From UBA877 sp034436335 (lineage in GTDB: Bacteria > Chloroflexota > Anaerolineae > Anaerolineales > Villigracilaceae): a stretch of DNA of 50,465 nucleotides. A program made the position numbers and the translations under genes. The notes under the pieces were generated by a model. That model searched no databases. It worked only from the letters and a program-made list of their open reading frames with translations, and was not told the origin of the DNA. Of this stretch, positions 8,084 through 14,888 are shown piece by piece; position 1 is the first letter of the stretch; each line of letters begins with the position of its first letter. The stretch spans positions 1 to 50,465 of the forward strand of contig DAOTVO010000010.1 of the NCBI GenBank assembly GCA_034436335.1. The letters are read 5' to 3'.

Positions 8084-8281
8084 TCAGCCCAATTGCGGGA
8101 ACTTGCTGTGGAAGATGGCCGAGCCGATGGCCAACAGGAAGACGACCAGGACGGTGAGAGCAGCAAACGGGCGGACGCGCTGCGGCGGCAGGCCGCGCTT
8201 TTGGCGTGACTTGCGCTGTTGGCTATCCAGCGCCACGCCGGTCGCTGCGGCGGTTGGAATAGCGGCACAAAACATGCACAT
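8084..8281 (-). CDS. Small Cys-containing single-pass membrane protein
   Basis: ATG at 8281 (or 8275) opens a 65-residue protein beginning MCMFCAAIPT. It has a basic middle part (residues 21-38) and one clear membrane helix (ALTVLVVFLLAIGSAIFH, about 42-59). I do not recognise the family. Its leftward position immediately upstream of the znuA operator suggests a link to metal uptake, but this is inference only. The 51-bp repeat array starts a few bases upstream of the start codon. Confidence 0.55.
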   Translation of the reverse strand: MCMFCAAIPTAAATGVALDSQQRKSRQKRGLPPQRVRPFAALTVLVVFLLAIGSAIFHSKFPQLG

Positions 8282-8285
8282 AAGA

Positions 8286-8700
8286 ACCTCCGTAGGACAG
8301 CCTTTCCAGGCTGTCAAGATGATGGGCTAAAAGCCCGCCTCCGTAGGACAGCCTTTCCAGGCTGTCAAGATGACAGGCCAAAAGCCCGCCTCCGTAGGAC
8401 AGCCTTTCCAGGCTGTCAAGATGACAGGCCAAAAGCCCGCCTCCGTAGAACAGCCTTTCCAGGCTGTCAAGATGACAGGCCAAAAGCCCGCCTCCGTAGA
8501 ACAGCCTTTCCAGGCTGTCAGATGACAGGCCAAAAAGCCCGCCTCCGTAGGACAGCCTTTCCAGGCTGTCAAGATGACAGGCCAAAAGCCCGCCTCCGTA
8601 GAACAGCCTTTCCAGGCTGTCAGATGACAGGCCAAAAGCCCGCCTCCGTAGGACAGCCTTTCCAGGCTGTCAGATGACGGGCTAAAAGCCCGTCCTACAG
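8286..8700. repeat. Tandem array of eight 51-bp palindromic units
   Basis: Eight head-to-tail units begin with CGTAGGACAGCC or CGTAGAACAGCC at 8291, 8342, 8393, 8444, 8495, 8546, 8597 and 8647. Each holds two dyads, GACAGCC-TTTCCA-GGCTGTC and a GGC-CAAAA-GCC stem. Units differ by only a few bases. There are no unique spacers, so this is not CRISPR. Related single or multiple copies lie at 9499-9655, 31184-31250 and, decayed, at 3336-3372. No gene is seen in 8282-8741. Confidence 0.95.
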
Positions 8701-8741
8701 TGGACCTTCCCAGCCTATTGGGATAGACAAGGTACGGGTTG

Positions 8742-9185
8742 TTATTGCCTTGCCTGTTCCCTTAACCAACTCAACAAATCTCCAGGAGTTCCCATTCGAA
8801 AAGGAAGCGCTTCGGGAGATACTTTCAGCAAGTGCCGATGATCATGGCTTAGAAACCAATTAGGATCGGCTTGTATCGCCTCTGCAAGTATCAAAGCATC
8901 TGGAGAATAAGAAACCAGCGCTCTGGCTCGTTTCAGATTTTCCTCGCTTGCTTCGGGAGTGACAACGATTCTGGCCGTATCCAGAAGAAGAGCCAATTCA
9001 GGCAGGGTTTGAGGAACCTTGCGTTGGATAACGGCTTCACATTCCTTCAGCACCATTTTTCCCATCATCAATTGCAGATAACCGACTTCTCCCAGTCGAA
9101 AAACCATCCGCGCACCGCCGCCGGGCGAGAAGACAGCAGCAAAGATGACGCTGGTATCCAGAAACACCCTAGCGATCGGAAGCAT
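8742..9185 (-). CDS. PIN-domain toxin, VapC-like
   Basis: This 147-residue protein has the PIN-domain acidic residues Asp9 (FLDTSV), a Glu around residue 48 (LKECEAV), the Asp in SPDALILAEA and the Asp in SHDRHL, so it is likely a magnesium-dependent ribonuclease toxin. Its ATG overlaps the end of the antitoxin gene by 17 bp, the usual arrangement of toxin-antitoxin pairs. The array of 51-bp repeats follows downstream. The RNA target is unknown. Confidence 0.85.
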   Translation of the reverse strand: MLPIARVFLDTSVIFAAVFSPGGGARMVFRLGEVGYLQLMMGKMVLKECEAVIQRKVPQTLPELALLLDTARIVVTPEASEENLKRARALVSYSPDALILAEAIQADPNWFLSHDHRHLLKVSPEALPFRMGTPGDLLSWLREQARQ

Positions 9186-9429
9186 ACTCCTCCCGTACTT
9201 CGCGGAGGGTTTTCAACAGGCTTTCGAGGCTTTCTCCTTGTTGTTGCCACTTTTCGGCCAACCGGTTCGCCAGGCGGTCGGTTTCAATTTCCTGCGGGGC
9301 TAAGACGAACACCCCTCCCAGGTCAAGCAAAGTCATCATTTGCCCTTCTTGAAGACGACTTCCCTTGCGGACTGCGGCGGGAAGGGTGACCACCCCGCGC
9401 TTTGCAATTTGAACATGGTAGACCGTCAT
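9169..9429 (-). CDS. AbrB/SpoVT-type antitoxin, VapB-like
   Basis: This 86-residue protein begins with a swapped-hairpin AbrB DNA-binding domain (AKRGVVTLPAAVRKGSRLQEG, shown here split: residues 9-29) and ends in a charged helix that should mask the toxin. It would neutralise the PIN protein and repress its own promoter. A near-perfect palindrome and a consensus promoter lie immediately upstream. Confidence 0.85.
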   Translation of the reverse strand: MTVYHVQIAKRGVVTLPAAVRKGSRLQEGQMMTLLDLGGVFVLAPQEIETDRLANRLAEKWQQQGESLESLLKTLREVREEYASDR

Positions 9430-9439
9430 TAGCCACTCC

Positions 9440-9490
9440 GAATTACAGATTATCTGTAATTCAGTATAACTGCAATTCTGCGATTGTCAA
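9440..9490 (-). promoter_or_regulatory. Promoter and palindromic operator of the toxin-antitoxin pair
   Basis: On the leftward strand TTGACA (9490-9485) and TATACT (9468-9463) are 16 bp apart, close to a sigma-70 consensus. Immediately after the -10 box, 9462-9440 form a 23-bp palindrome with arms GAATTACAGAT and its complement, mismatched only at the centre. This is the expected place and symmetry for autorepression by the AbrB-type antitoxin. Confidence 0.85.
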
Positions 9491-9498
9491 GGGTTCCT

Positions 9499-9655
9499 TG
9501 TAGGACAGCCTTTCCAGGCTGTCAAGATGACAGGCCAAAAGCCCGCCTCCGTAGGACAGCCTTTCCAGGCTGTCAGATGACAGGCCAAAAGCCCGTCTCC
9601 GTAGGACAACCTTTCCAGGCTGTCAAGATGATGGGCTAAAAGCCCGTCCTACAGT
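9499..9655. repeat. Second array of 51-bp palindromic units, three copies
   Basis: Three tandem units of the family at 8286-8700 fill the space between the toxin-antitoxin promoter and the Fur-family gene. The last unit overlaps the 3' end of that gene and provides its final codons and stop. Confidence 0.92.
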
Positions 9656-10061
9656 CCTGGCACAGGCCGTAGAGTTGCAGCCAGTGCGACTTGATCTCGA
9701 AGCCAGTCTGCTCGCCGACGCGCTCGAAAAGCGCATCGAGATCGTCGCCGTCGAAGAGCACCGCCCGCCCGCAACGCTCGCAAAGCAGGAGGTGCTGATG
9801 CCCCACCCCGGCGCGCAGAAAGGCCTGACATCCCTGTTCATGATGGACGCGCTGGATGAGGCCGAGCGCTTCGAGTTTTTCCAGCGTGCGATAAACGGTC
9901 ACCAGCCCCAGGCGCGGGTCGCGTTTGCGCGCCGCGTCGAAGACCTCCACCGGGGTCAGCGCCCGCTCGGCGGACTGCATCACCTCGGTCACGGCGCGGC
10001 GAGCAGAGGTGATGCGGCAGCCGGTGGCTTGGAGTTGGTCGAGCCAGGAATCGGAGGACAT
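9636..10061 (-). CDS. zur: Fur-family zinc-responsive regulator, probable Zur
   Basis: This 141-residue protein has the Fur winged-helix domain (GLVTVYRTLEKLEALGLI, about 52-69) and the structural zinc site Cys94/Cys97 (CERC) with Cys134/Cys137 (CQDC). Regulatory-site histidines appear in VHHEQG and GHQHLL. Zur is favoured over Fur because the same operator precedes both this gene and the zinc importer. The last five codons (Cys137 through Phe141) and the TAG stop are supplied by the inserted 51-bp repeat, so the C-terminus was probably rebuilt by repeat insertion while keeping the essential Cys. Confidence 0.85.
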   Translation of the reverse strand: MSSDSWLDQLQATGCRITSARRAVTEVMQSAERALTPVEVFDAARKRDPRLGLVTVYRTLEKLEALGLIQRVHHEQGCQAFLRAGVGHQHLLLCERCGRAVLFDGDDLDALFERVGEQTGFEIKSHWLQLYGLCQDCRTGF

Positions 10062-10074
10062 TCAGCAACCATTA

Positions 10075-10118
10075 TTGAAAATCATTTTCAATTATAACAG
10101 CACAAAGAAACTTGTCAA
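10075..10118 (-). promoter_or_regulatory. Promoter and Zur/Fur-like operator of the regulator gene
   Basis: On the leftward strand TTGACA (10118-10113) and TATAAT (10096-10091) are 16 bp apart, a near-ideal promoter. TTGAAAATCATTTTCAA at 10075-10091 is a palindrome with 8-base arms abutting the -10 box. Its similarity to the site at 8019-8035 suggests autoregulation and common control of znuA. Confidence 0.85.
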
Positions 10119-10121
10119 GAG

Positions 10122-10622
10122 TTACGGCCGCGTCCCTTCGAGGGGATAGCCGAGGGCGCTCCACTGCTTCAAGCCGCCGCTCATGCTGACGACTTGCGCA
10201 AAACCTGCCTCTAACAAGATATCGCGTCCCTGTTGGCTGCGGTTGCCGGAACGACAAATGACGACAATTTCGCGGTCACGCGGCAGTTCGTTCAGACGGT
10301 CGGGCAATTCGTCCAGCGGGATGAGGGTGGTGTTGGGGACGTGATATTCCTGCCACTCCTCCGGCTGACGCACGTCGAGCAGAAAGACGCCCTGCTGATA
10401 CTTCTGGTAGGCCTCTTGGACCGTGATTTCCTGCGCGCCCTGGACGGTGGCGGCGGCCTCGCTCCCACCTCCAGACTTGAAGGCAAAGGCGACGACAACG
10501 ATCAGCGCAATGACAAGCACCGCGCCGATGGCCGACCAGCGGCGCGCCAGGGCAGCCTTTCGGCGCTGGCGGACGACCTGGCGGCGAGAGGAGGGGTTGG
10601 GAGAAGTGTGTCTTCTGGACAT
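10122..10622 (-). CDS. Membrane-anchored rhodanese-domain protein
   Basis: This 166-residue protein has a basic N-terminus, one membrane helix (about 31-48), then a single rhodanese domain exposed outside. The catalytic loop CRSGNRS places the active Cys at 123. The domain also shows LLDVRQPEEWQEYHVPN, typical of single-domain sulfurtransferases. The sulfur acceptor is unknown. AGAGG precedes the ATG. It reads leftward just upstream of the regulator promoter. Confidence 0.85.
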   Translation of the reverse strand: MSRRHTSPNPSSRRQVVRQRRKAALARRWSAIGAVLVIALIVVVAFAFKSGGGSEAAATVQGAQEITVQEAYQKYQQGVFLLDVRQPEEWQEYHVPNTTLIPLDELPDRLNELPRDREIVVICRSGNRSQQGRDILLEAGFAQVVSMSGGLKQWSALGYPLEGTRP

Positions 10623-10667
10623 GGTTGCCTCTTTTGTTTTGGATGCAGCAGGCGCAAAAAGGGCGCG

Positions 10668-11396
10668 TCAGGGGAGCAGGTAATCCAGCGGCCCCTGCGG
10701 GTCAACGATGGACTGGAGTTCGGCGTACGGGACGGTGATGAGTTGTGGCCCGGCCGCGTAAGCCGCCACCTGGTACGGGTCGAAGGTAATGAGCAGCCCT
10801 TCGGCGGTGACATTCCAATTGGCGTAGTTTTCCGGCCGCGGCTGGGCGCCGTCCTCGAACAGGGCTTCTCCAAACGGTCCCGCCCGCAGTTGCGCCAGGC
10901 AGTAATCGGCAATCACCGCCAGGTAGTCGGCGCCGGGGAGGAACAACCGGTCGAGGGTCAGGAAGGAACCGGCTTCCAGGTCATAGGTGGCGGTGCGGGA
11001 ATACGTATTCGGATGCGCCGCGCCGTCGCTGTAGAAGTCTATGTGGAATTTCAGACTGAGCAAGTTGCCCGGCGGGGAGACCCGCTCGAAGTTGATTTCG
11101 AGATAACTCCCCATCCCGATCGGCTCGACCGGCAGCATGGACAGACCCTGCTTGAAGGCGTCAATCTCCTGCTGGACGAGGGCGGCCATTTGCCGGTTGA
11201 ACCTTTCCAGACGCGGGTCGTCAGGGCCGGCCAGAACCGGAACAGCGGCTGTGATAGTGTAAGCGGGCGCTGTTCCGCTCTCCTGGATGGATGTGAAGCC
11301 CAGCGCTGCCTGCGTGTGAAACGGCGCGGCAGGTAGACAGGCTGTCAAAACCGCGAACAGCAAAAAGGTTGTCAAAACGAGGGACTTTTTGAGCAT
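10668..11396 (-). CDS. DUF3298/RsiV-like lipoprotein
   Basis: ATG at 11396 follows AAGGAGACTGC, so the much longer upstream frame is rejected. The 242-residue product has a lipobox-type start (VLTAC, Cys at about 20) and then a domain with LVQQEIDAFKQ, LEINFERVSPPGNLLSLKF, DLEAGSFLTLDRLF and LITFDPYQVAAYAAGPQ. These resemble the DUF4163/DUF3298 region of RsiV, a lysozyme-binding protein. No membrane-spanning anti-sigma part is present, so its role is likely extracellular sensing or inhibition, unproven. It lies 11 bp after the upstream nuclease gene. Confidence 0.75.
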   Translation of the reverse strand: MLKKSLVLTTFLLFAVLTACLPAAPFHTQAALGFTSIQESGTAPAYTITAAVPVLAGPDDPRLERFNRQMAALVQQEIDAFKQGLSMLPVEPIGMGSYLEINFERVSPPGNLLSLKFHIDFYSDGAAHPNTYSRTATYDLEAGSFLTLDRLFLPGADYLAVIADYCLAQLRAGPFGEALFEDGAQPRPENYANWNVTAEGLLITFDPYQVAAYAAGPQLITVPYAELQSIVDPQGPLDYLLP

Positions 11397-11407
11397 GCAG
11401 TCTCCTT

Positions 11408-12646
11408 TCATGCGTGGCAGCGCGCCCGAAGGCGTTCCAAACGGTGGATCAAGTCTTCCATCCAGTGTTGGCGCTCGTAGGGGGGAAGGTCCAGTTCGTT
11501 GACCCGCTCGATGGCTTTGCGCGTCCATTCCAGCGCGGCGGCAAAGTCGCGGGCGTGGTGCTCGTAATATTTGGCCAGTTCGACAAAGGCGTACACGTGG
11601 CCTCGACCGGCGGCCTGCTCCCACCAGCGGATGGCTGTCTCCAGGTCGCCGCGCCGTTTTTGGAGATGGGAGAGCCGGCGCACGGCCTGCCAGAAGTCCT
11701 GCTCGGGTAGGGCCATCTCCAGCCCGCGCTCAAAGAGGCGCGCCGCCGTCTCCCAGCGGCCCAGGTCTTCGAACAGTTTGGCCAGGGCGATCACGTCCAG
11801 GCCGTGCTGTACCAGTTGGCTAAATGGATCGTGCAGGATGGCGGCAATATGACTCAAGAGCGCCGCCATCGTCACCACGTCCATGGCGTTGTGGTAGAAG
11901 ACGCCCTTGAGCGGCGCGGCGTCGCCGGTGCGCAGGTAATCGAAGTAGAGATAGGGGATTTCGTAACCCGGCACTTCCTCGCTGGTGCGCGGCGCCATCA
12001 GCACGTTCTCTTCGAGGTATTTCAGCGCCCGCGAGGGCAGGCGGGCGCGCCACAGGCGGCGCGCCAGCGGAAGCAGGTCAAGGTGGGCATAATCCTGGAA
12101 GGGGACGGGGAGGCTGTGTAGTTTGTAGCGCGTGGCCAGCAGCGGCGCGTCGAAGGCCTTGCCGTTGAAGGTGACCAGCGCCGCGCAGGGGGCGAGAAAC
12201 CCGGCCAGGGCTTCGAGCAGGGCGGTTTCCTCAGAGGGGTCGCGCAGGAAGAATTGCTGGAGGCGGAACTCGCCGTCCACGAAACGCGCCGCGCCGACCA
12301 GGAAGGCATACGTCCCGGTGCCGCCCGCCAGGCCGGAGGTCTCGGTGTCGAGGAAGGCATAGGCTTCCAGCGGCAGGCTGGTAAAACGCGGCTCCCCCGC
12401 CCAGGCGGCGAGCGTCTCAAGCGGCGCGCTGACGGTGATCGGCGCGCTCCCGTGGCGGTAATCGGGAGCGTAAACCTGCTCGCTGATGAACGTCTCGCCG
12501 CGGCGCGTCGCGAGGAAGCGGCCGTCCACAACGGTATCAATCGAGGCGGGGGAAACGGCCGGTTTGGCGGGGGCCGGCGCGAGGTCCGCGGCCGGGCGCA
12601 CGCCCAGGGCGCGCAGTTTGTCGGCGAGAGAGAATTTGTCTGGCAT
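11408..12646 (-). CDS. YprB-like RNase H-fold exonuclease with TPR-like tail
   Basis: This 412-residue protein has a DEDD-type exonuclease domain: Asp and Glu in FLDTETSG (about 97-104), Asp in TFNGKAFDAPLL, and Asp in HNAMDVVTM. This matches the YprB ribonuclease H-like family. Residues after about 290 form helical pairs resembling tetratricopeptide repeats (AKLFEDLGRWETAARLFERG and similar). The substrate is not known. The gene is followed closely by the DUF3298-like lipoprotein gene. Confidence 0.8.
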   Translation of the reverse strand: MPDKFSLADKLRALGVRPAADLAPAPAKPAVSPASIDTVVDGRFLATRRGETFISEQVYAPDYRHGSAPITVSAPLETLAAWAGEPRFTSLPLEAYAFLDTETSGLAGGTGTYAFLVGAARFVDGEFRLQQFFLRDPSEETALLEALAGFLAPCAALVTFNGKAFDAPLLATRYKLHSLPVPFQDYAHLDLLPLARRLWRARLPSRALKYLEENVLMAPRTSEEVPGYEIPYLYFDYLRTGDAAPLKGVFYHNAMDVVTMAALLSHIAAILHDPFSQLVQHGLDVIALAKLFEDLGRWETAARLFERGLEMALPEQDFWQAVRRLSHLQKRRGDLETAIRWWEQAAGRGHVYAFVELAKYYEHHARDFAAALEWTRKAIERVNELDLPPYERQHWMEDLIHRLERLRARCHA

Positions 12647-12796
12647 TTTTCTGATTATATCCTACCCGCCTTTCCTCTGAAACAGGCGAATAGCGAAGCG
12701 GTCTTTGCAATCTATAATTTTTTAATGTTCAAAAACGGGTATGATTGCGGCGTTTGTGTTAAAAAACGAAGGAAAGTCTTTCCGCCAAAAAGCGCA

Positions 12797-13819
12797 ATGC
12801 ATACTTACCGTTTCAAAATTGTTCTTTTATACAACGAAGACTCATCTGTCAAGCACGGGGAGCCAAACGAAAACCTGGCCGTCCAATCTACAATCACAAC
12901 TGCCGAACACGTCTATGCCGCGCTGCTCGAGTTAGGCTGGCAGGTAGAAAAAGTGGCCGTTCACGGTTCGGCCAAAGAGTTTAAAAGCGTCCTGTCTGCA
13001 TTTTCTCCAAAAGATACCTTCGTTTTCAATAACTGCGATGGCTTTGGCGGCAGTAACCGGGCCGCGGCGAAGGTCATCGAGATGCTGGAGGAGATGGGCT
13101 TTGCCCACACCGGATGCGACGCTGCGGCTGCCCATCTGTGCATCGAAAAGCCGCGCGCCAAAGCCGCCCTGGCCGCCCGCGGCCTGCCAACACCGCGCTC
13201 TCAGGTGTTCCGGCAGTGGCATAATGATTTTTACTTGACTTATCCGGTCATCGTCAAACCCGCCGTCGAGGATGGCAGCATCGGCATCGGCATCGAATCG
13301 GTCGTCACCGAGCCGGGGCAACTCCGCCAACAGGTCGAGCGCGTCCTGGCGCTCTACCGGGAACCGGCTCTGGTGGAGGAATTCATCCCCGGCCGCGAAC
13401 TGGCCGTCTCTCTGCTCGGCAACGAGCGTCTCGAAGTCCTGCCCATCGCCGAAGAAGATTACAGCCAGATTACCAATCCGCTCGAACGCCTGTTGACCTA
13501 CGAAGCCAAGTGGGACCCTTCTTCTCCCTATTACAACAACATTGTTGCCCGCGTCCCCGCCGACCTGACGCCTGCGGAGGCCGAAACCGTCCGCCGCGCC
13601 GCTGAGGGCGCTTTCCGCGCCATCGGCCTGCGCGACTTCGGCCGCGTCGACATCCGCTTCCAGGACGGCATTCCCTACATCCTTGAAATCAACGAACTCC
13701 CCGACCTGGCGCTGGATGCCGGTTTTTGGAATTCAGCGCGCGCGGCCGGGATGACCTACCCACAAATGATAGATAAAATCATCACCCATGCGCTCAAGCG
13801 CGAAGGATGGATTTCATGA
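12797..13819 (+). CDS. D-alanine--D-alanine ligase-like ATP-grasp protein
   Basis: ATG at 12797 gives a 340-residue protein; the open frame upstream to 12254 is antisense to the nuclease gene and is not used. ATP-grasp motifs include YPVIVKPAVEDGSIGI, LVEEFIPGRELAVSLLG and the metal site DIRFQDGIPYILEINELPD (Asp, Glu, Asn). It resembles D-Ala-D-Ala ligase in its second and third domains, but the N-terminal domain is divergent, so the substrate could be another amino acid or peptide. Its TGA overlaps the ATG of the next gene, implying coupled translation. Confidence 0.8.
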   Translation: MHTYRFKIVLLYNEDSSVKHGEPNENLAVQSTITTAEHVYAALLELGWQVEKVAVHGSAKEFKSVLSAFSPKDTFVFNNCDGFGGSNRAAAKVIEMLEEMGFAHTGCDAAAAHLCIEKPRAKAALAARGLPTPRSQVFRQWHNDFYLTYPVIVKPAVEDGSIGIGIESVVTEPGQLRQQVERVLALYREPALVEEFIPGRELAVSLLGNERLEVLPIAEEDYSQITNPLERLLTYEAKWDPSSPYYNNIVARVPADLTPAEAETVRRAAEGAFRAIGLRDFGRVDIRFQDGIPYILEINELPDLALDAGFWNSARAAGMTYPQMIDKIITHALKREGWIS

Positions 13820-14289
13820 TTGCCACTCCCCTTCCCGATGACGGCCCGCGCATCCACGAAATCACGGCTGCCATCGAAATTTTCAGCCCGAAGGAAGTCC
13901 AATGCGTGGACGAACTCTGGCAGGAGACCCAGACTCAGGGTGCGGAACGTTCCGGCTACCACTGACTGGTGGAGCGGGACGAGAAGGGAGGCGTGCTCGG
14001 TTACACCTGCTTCGGCCCGCGGGCGCTCACCTCGGGGACCTTTGACCTGTTCTGGATTGCCGTAGACCCGGCCATTCAGCGCGGCGGGGTCGGACGCCGC
14101 CTGCTGGAAGCCACCGAGGAGGCCGTCCGCAAGTTGGGGGGACGTCTGCTCTTCGTCGAGACCTCCGGCCTGCCCAAGTACGAAGCGACACGCCGGTTCT
14201 ATCTCGGCACGGGTTACACGTGGGAGGCCACCATCAAAGATTTCTACGCCGAGGGGGATGATCTGGTGATTTTTACCAAGCATTTGTAA
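13816..14289 (+). pseudogene. GNAT acetyltransferase interrupted by in-frame TGA
   Basis: From ATG 13816 the frame reads 49 codons, meets TGA at 13963-13965, and continues in the same frame to TAA at 14287. The downstream part has the GNAT acetyl-CoA motif (VDPAIQRGGVGRRLLEATEE) and the typical ending ARRFY-like TRRFYLGTGY and DDLVIFTKHL. The TGA lies in a strand (GYH-stop-LVERDEKGG) where relatives carry a bulky or aromatic residue, so TGG to TGA is the simplest explanation. Alternatives are a sequencing error or selenocysteine, given selA in the same window. A shorter protein could restart at GTG or ATG after the stop but would lack the first strand. Confidence 0.75.
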
Positions 14290-14296
14290 AGAGTAG

Positions 14297-14398
14297 GGGG
14301 GATGGGAATCCCGCCCTACCTTTGTGAGTGTAAAAGGCGGGATAGAATCCCGCCCTACCTTGTGGTTGTAAAAGGCGGGATGGGAATCCCGCCCTACT
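14297..14398. repeat. Three palindromic GGCGGGAT repeats
   Basis: Three units with a dyad of the form GGCGGGAT-GGGA-ATCCCGCC, separated by short GTAAAA-containing spacers, lie between the GNAT and zinc-ribbon genes. They could fold into stems that act as a bidirectional terminator between these convergent genes. They belong to a repeat family different from the 51-bp units. Confidence 0.85.
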
Positions 14399-14410
14399 GC
14401 ATTCAGGCGG

Positions 14411-14776
14411 CTATACTTTCGCGCCGCAATGCGGGCAATGCGTCCAATCCGCTTGCAGGGGCCTGCCGCAGGAAGCGCAGACGCGGGCCGGAAGGCGAGG
14501 AGCCGTCAGCGAACGCACCAGCCAGTAAATGCCCAGGCCGAGCAGAACGATCCAGCCGAGCCGGAAAACGCCCATCAGGAACATTCCGCCAAACGGCAGG
14601 AAGGAGGGCATGCGCGGCTGTTCCCAGCCACCGAATGGGGAATGCATCCGCCAGCCGGGCATGGCGCTGAAAGCATTCCCGTAGACAGCACGATAGAGGA
14701 AGGGCGCGCCGATGAGAGCCGCCAGTACGAGCAGGGCAATGACAATGCCCAGTATCCATTTCCAGACAGGTTTCAT
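14411..14776 (-). CDS. Small membrane protein with C-terminal zinc ribbon
   Basis: This 121-residue protein has two membrane helices (about 5-27 and 65-86), a Gly/Pro/Met-rich linker between them, and a zinc ribbon at the end (CASCGRPLQADWTHCPHCG). The topology should leave the ribbon in the cytoplasm. Family and role are not known. AGGAG lies upstream of ATG 14776. Confidence 0.75.
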   Translation of the reverse strand: MKPVWKWILGIVIALLVLAALIGAPFLYRAVYGNAFSAMPGWRMHSPFGGWEQPRMPSFLPFGGMFLMGVFRLGWIVLLGLGIYWLVRSLTAPRLPARVCASCGRPLQADWTHCPHCGAKV

Positions 14777-14861
14777 AGTATTTCACTCCTTTCGTATTTG
14801 TCTCCAGTGTACTGCGCGGCTGTAAAGATTCGATAAAGAGCAGATGAAAAGCAGATAAAAG

Positions 14862-14884
14862 CTCCCCGGCTTTGTGCCGGGGAG
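14862..14884 (-). terminator. Intrinsic terminator of the ABC exporter operon
   Basis: CTCCCCGGC and GCCGGGGAG form a 9-bp stem with a 5-base loop, 5 bp after the stop of the leftward exporter gene. On that strand it is followed by CTTTTAT, consistent with an intrinsic terminator. Confidence 0.85.
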
Positions 14885-14888
14885 TGCT

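Noticed and set aside
8223..8677. Repetitive proteins encoded by the 51-bp array on both strands
   Set aside because: Open frames arise because 51 is a multiple of three and the unit lacks stops; no start signals are present.
8286..8700. CRISPR array
   Set aside because: The units are contiguous with no unique spacers and no cas genes are nearby.
12254..12796. N-terminal extension of the ATP-grasp protein
   Set aside because: It is antisense to the YprB-like nuclease gene; the protein fold starts at ATG 12797.
13963..14010. SECIS hairpin after the GNAT TGA
   Set aside because: Only a 4-bp GAGC/GCTC pairing is visible with a large loop, which is not a convincing bacterial SECIS.
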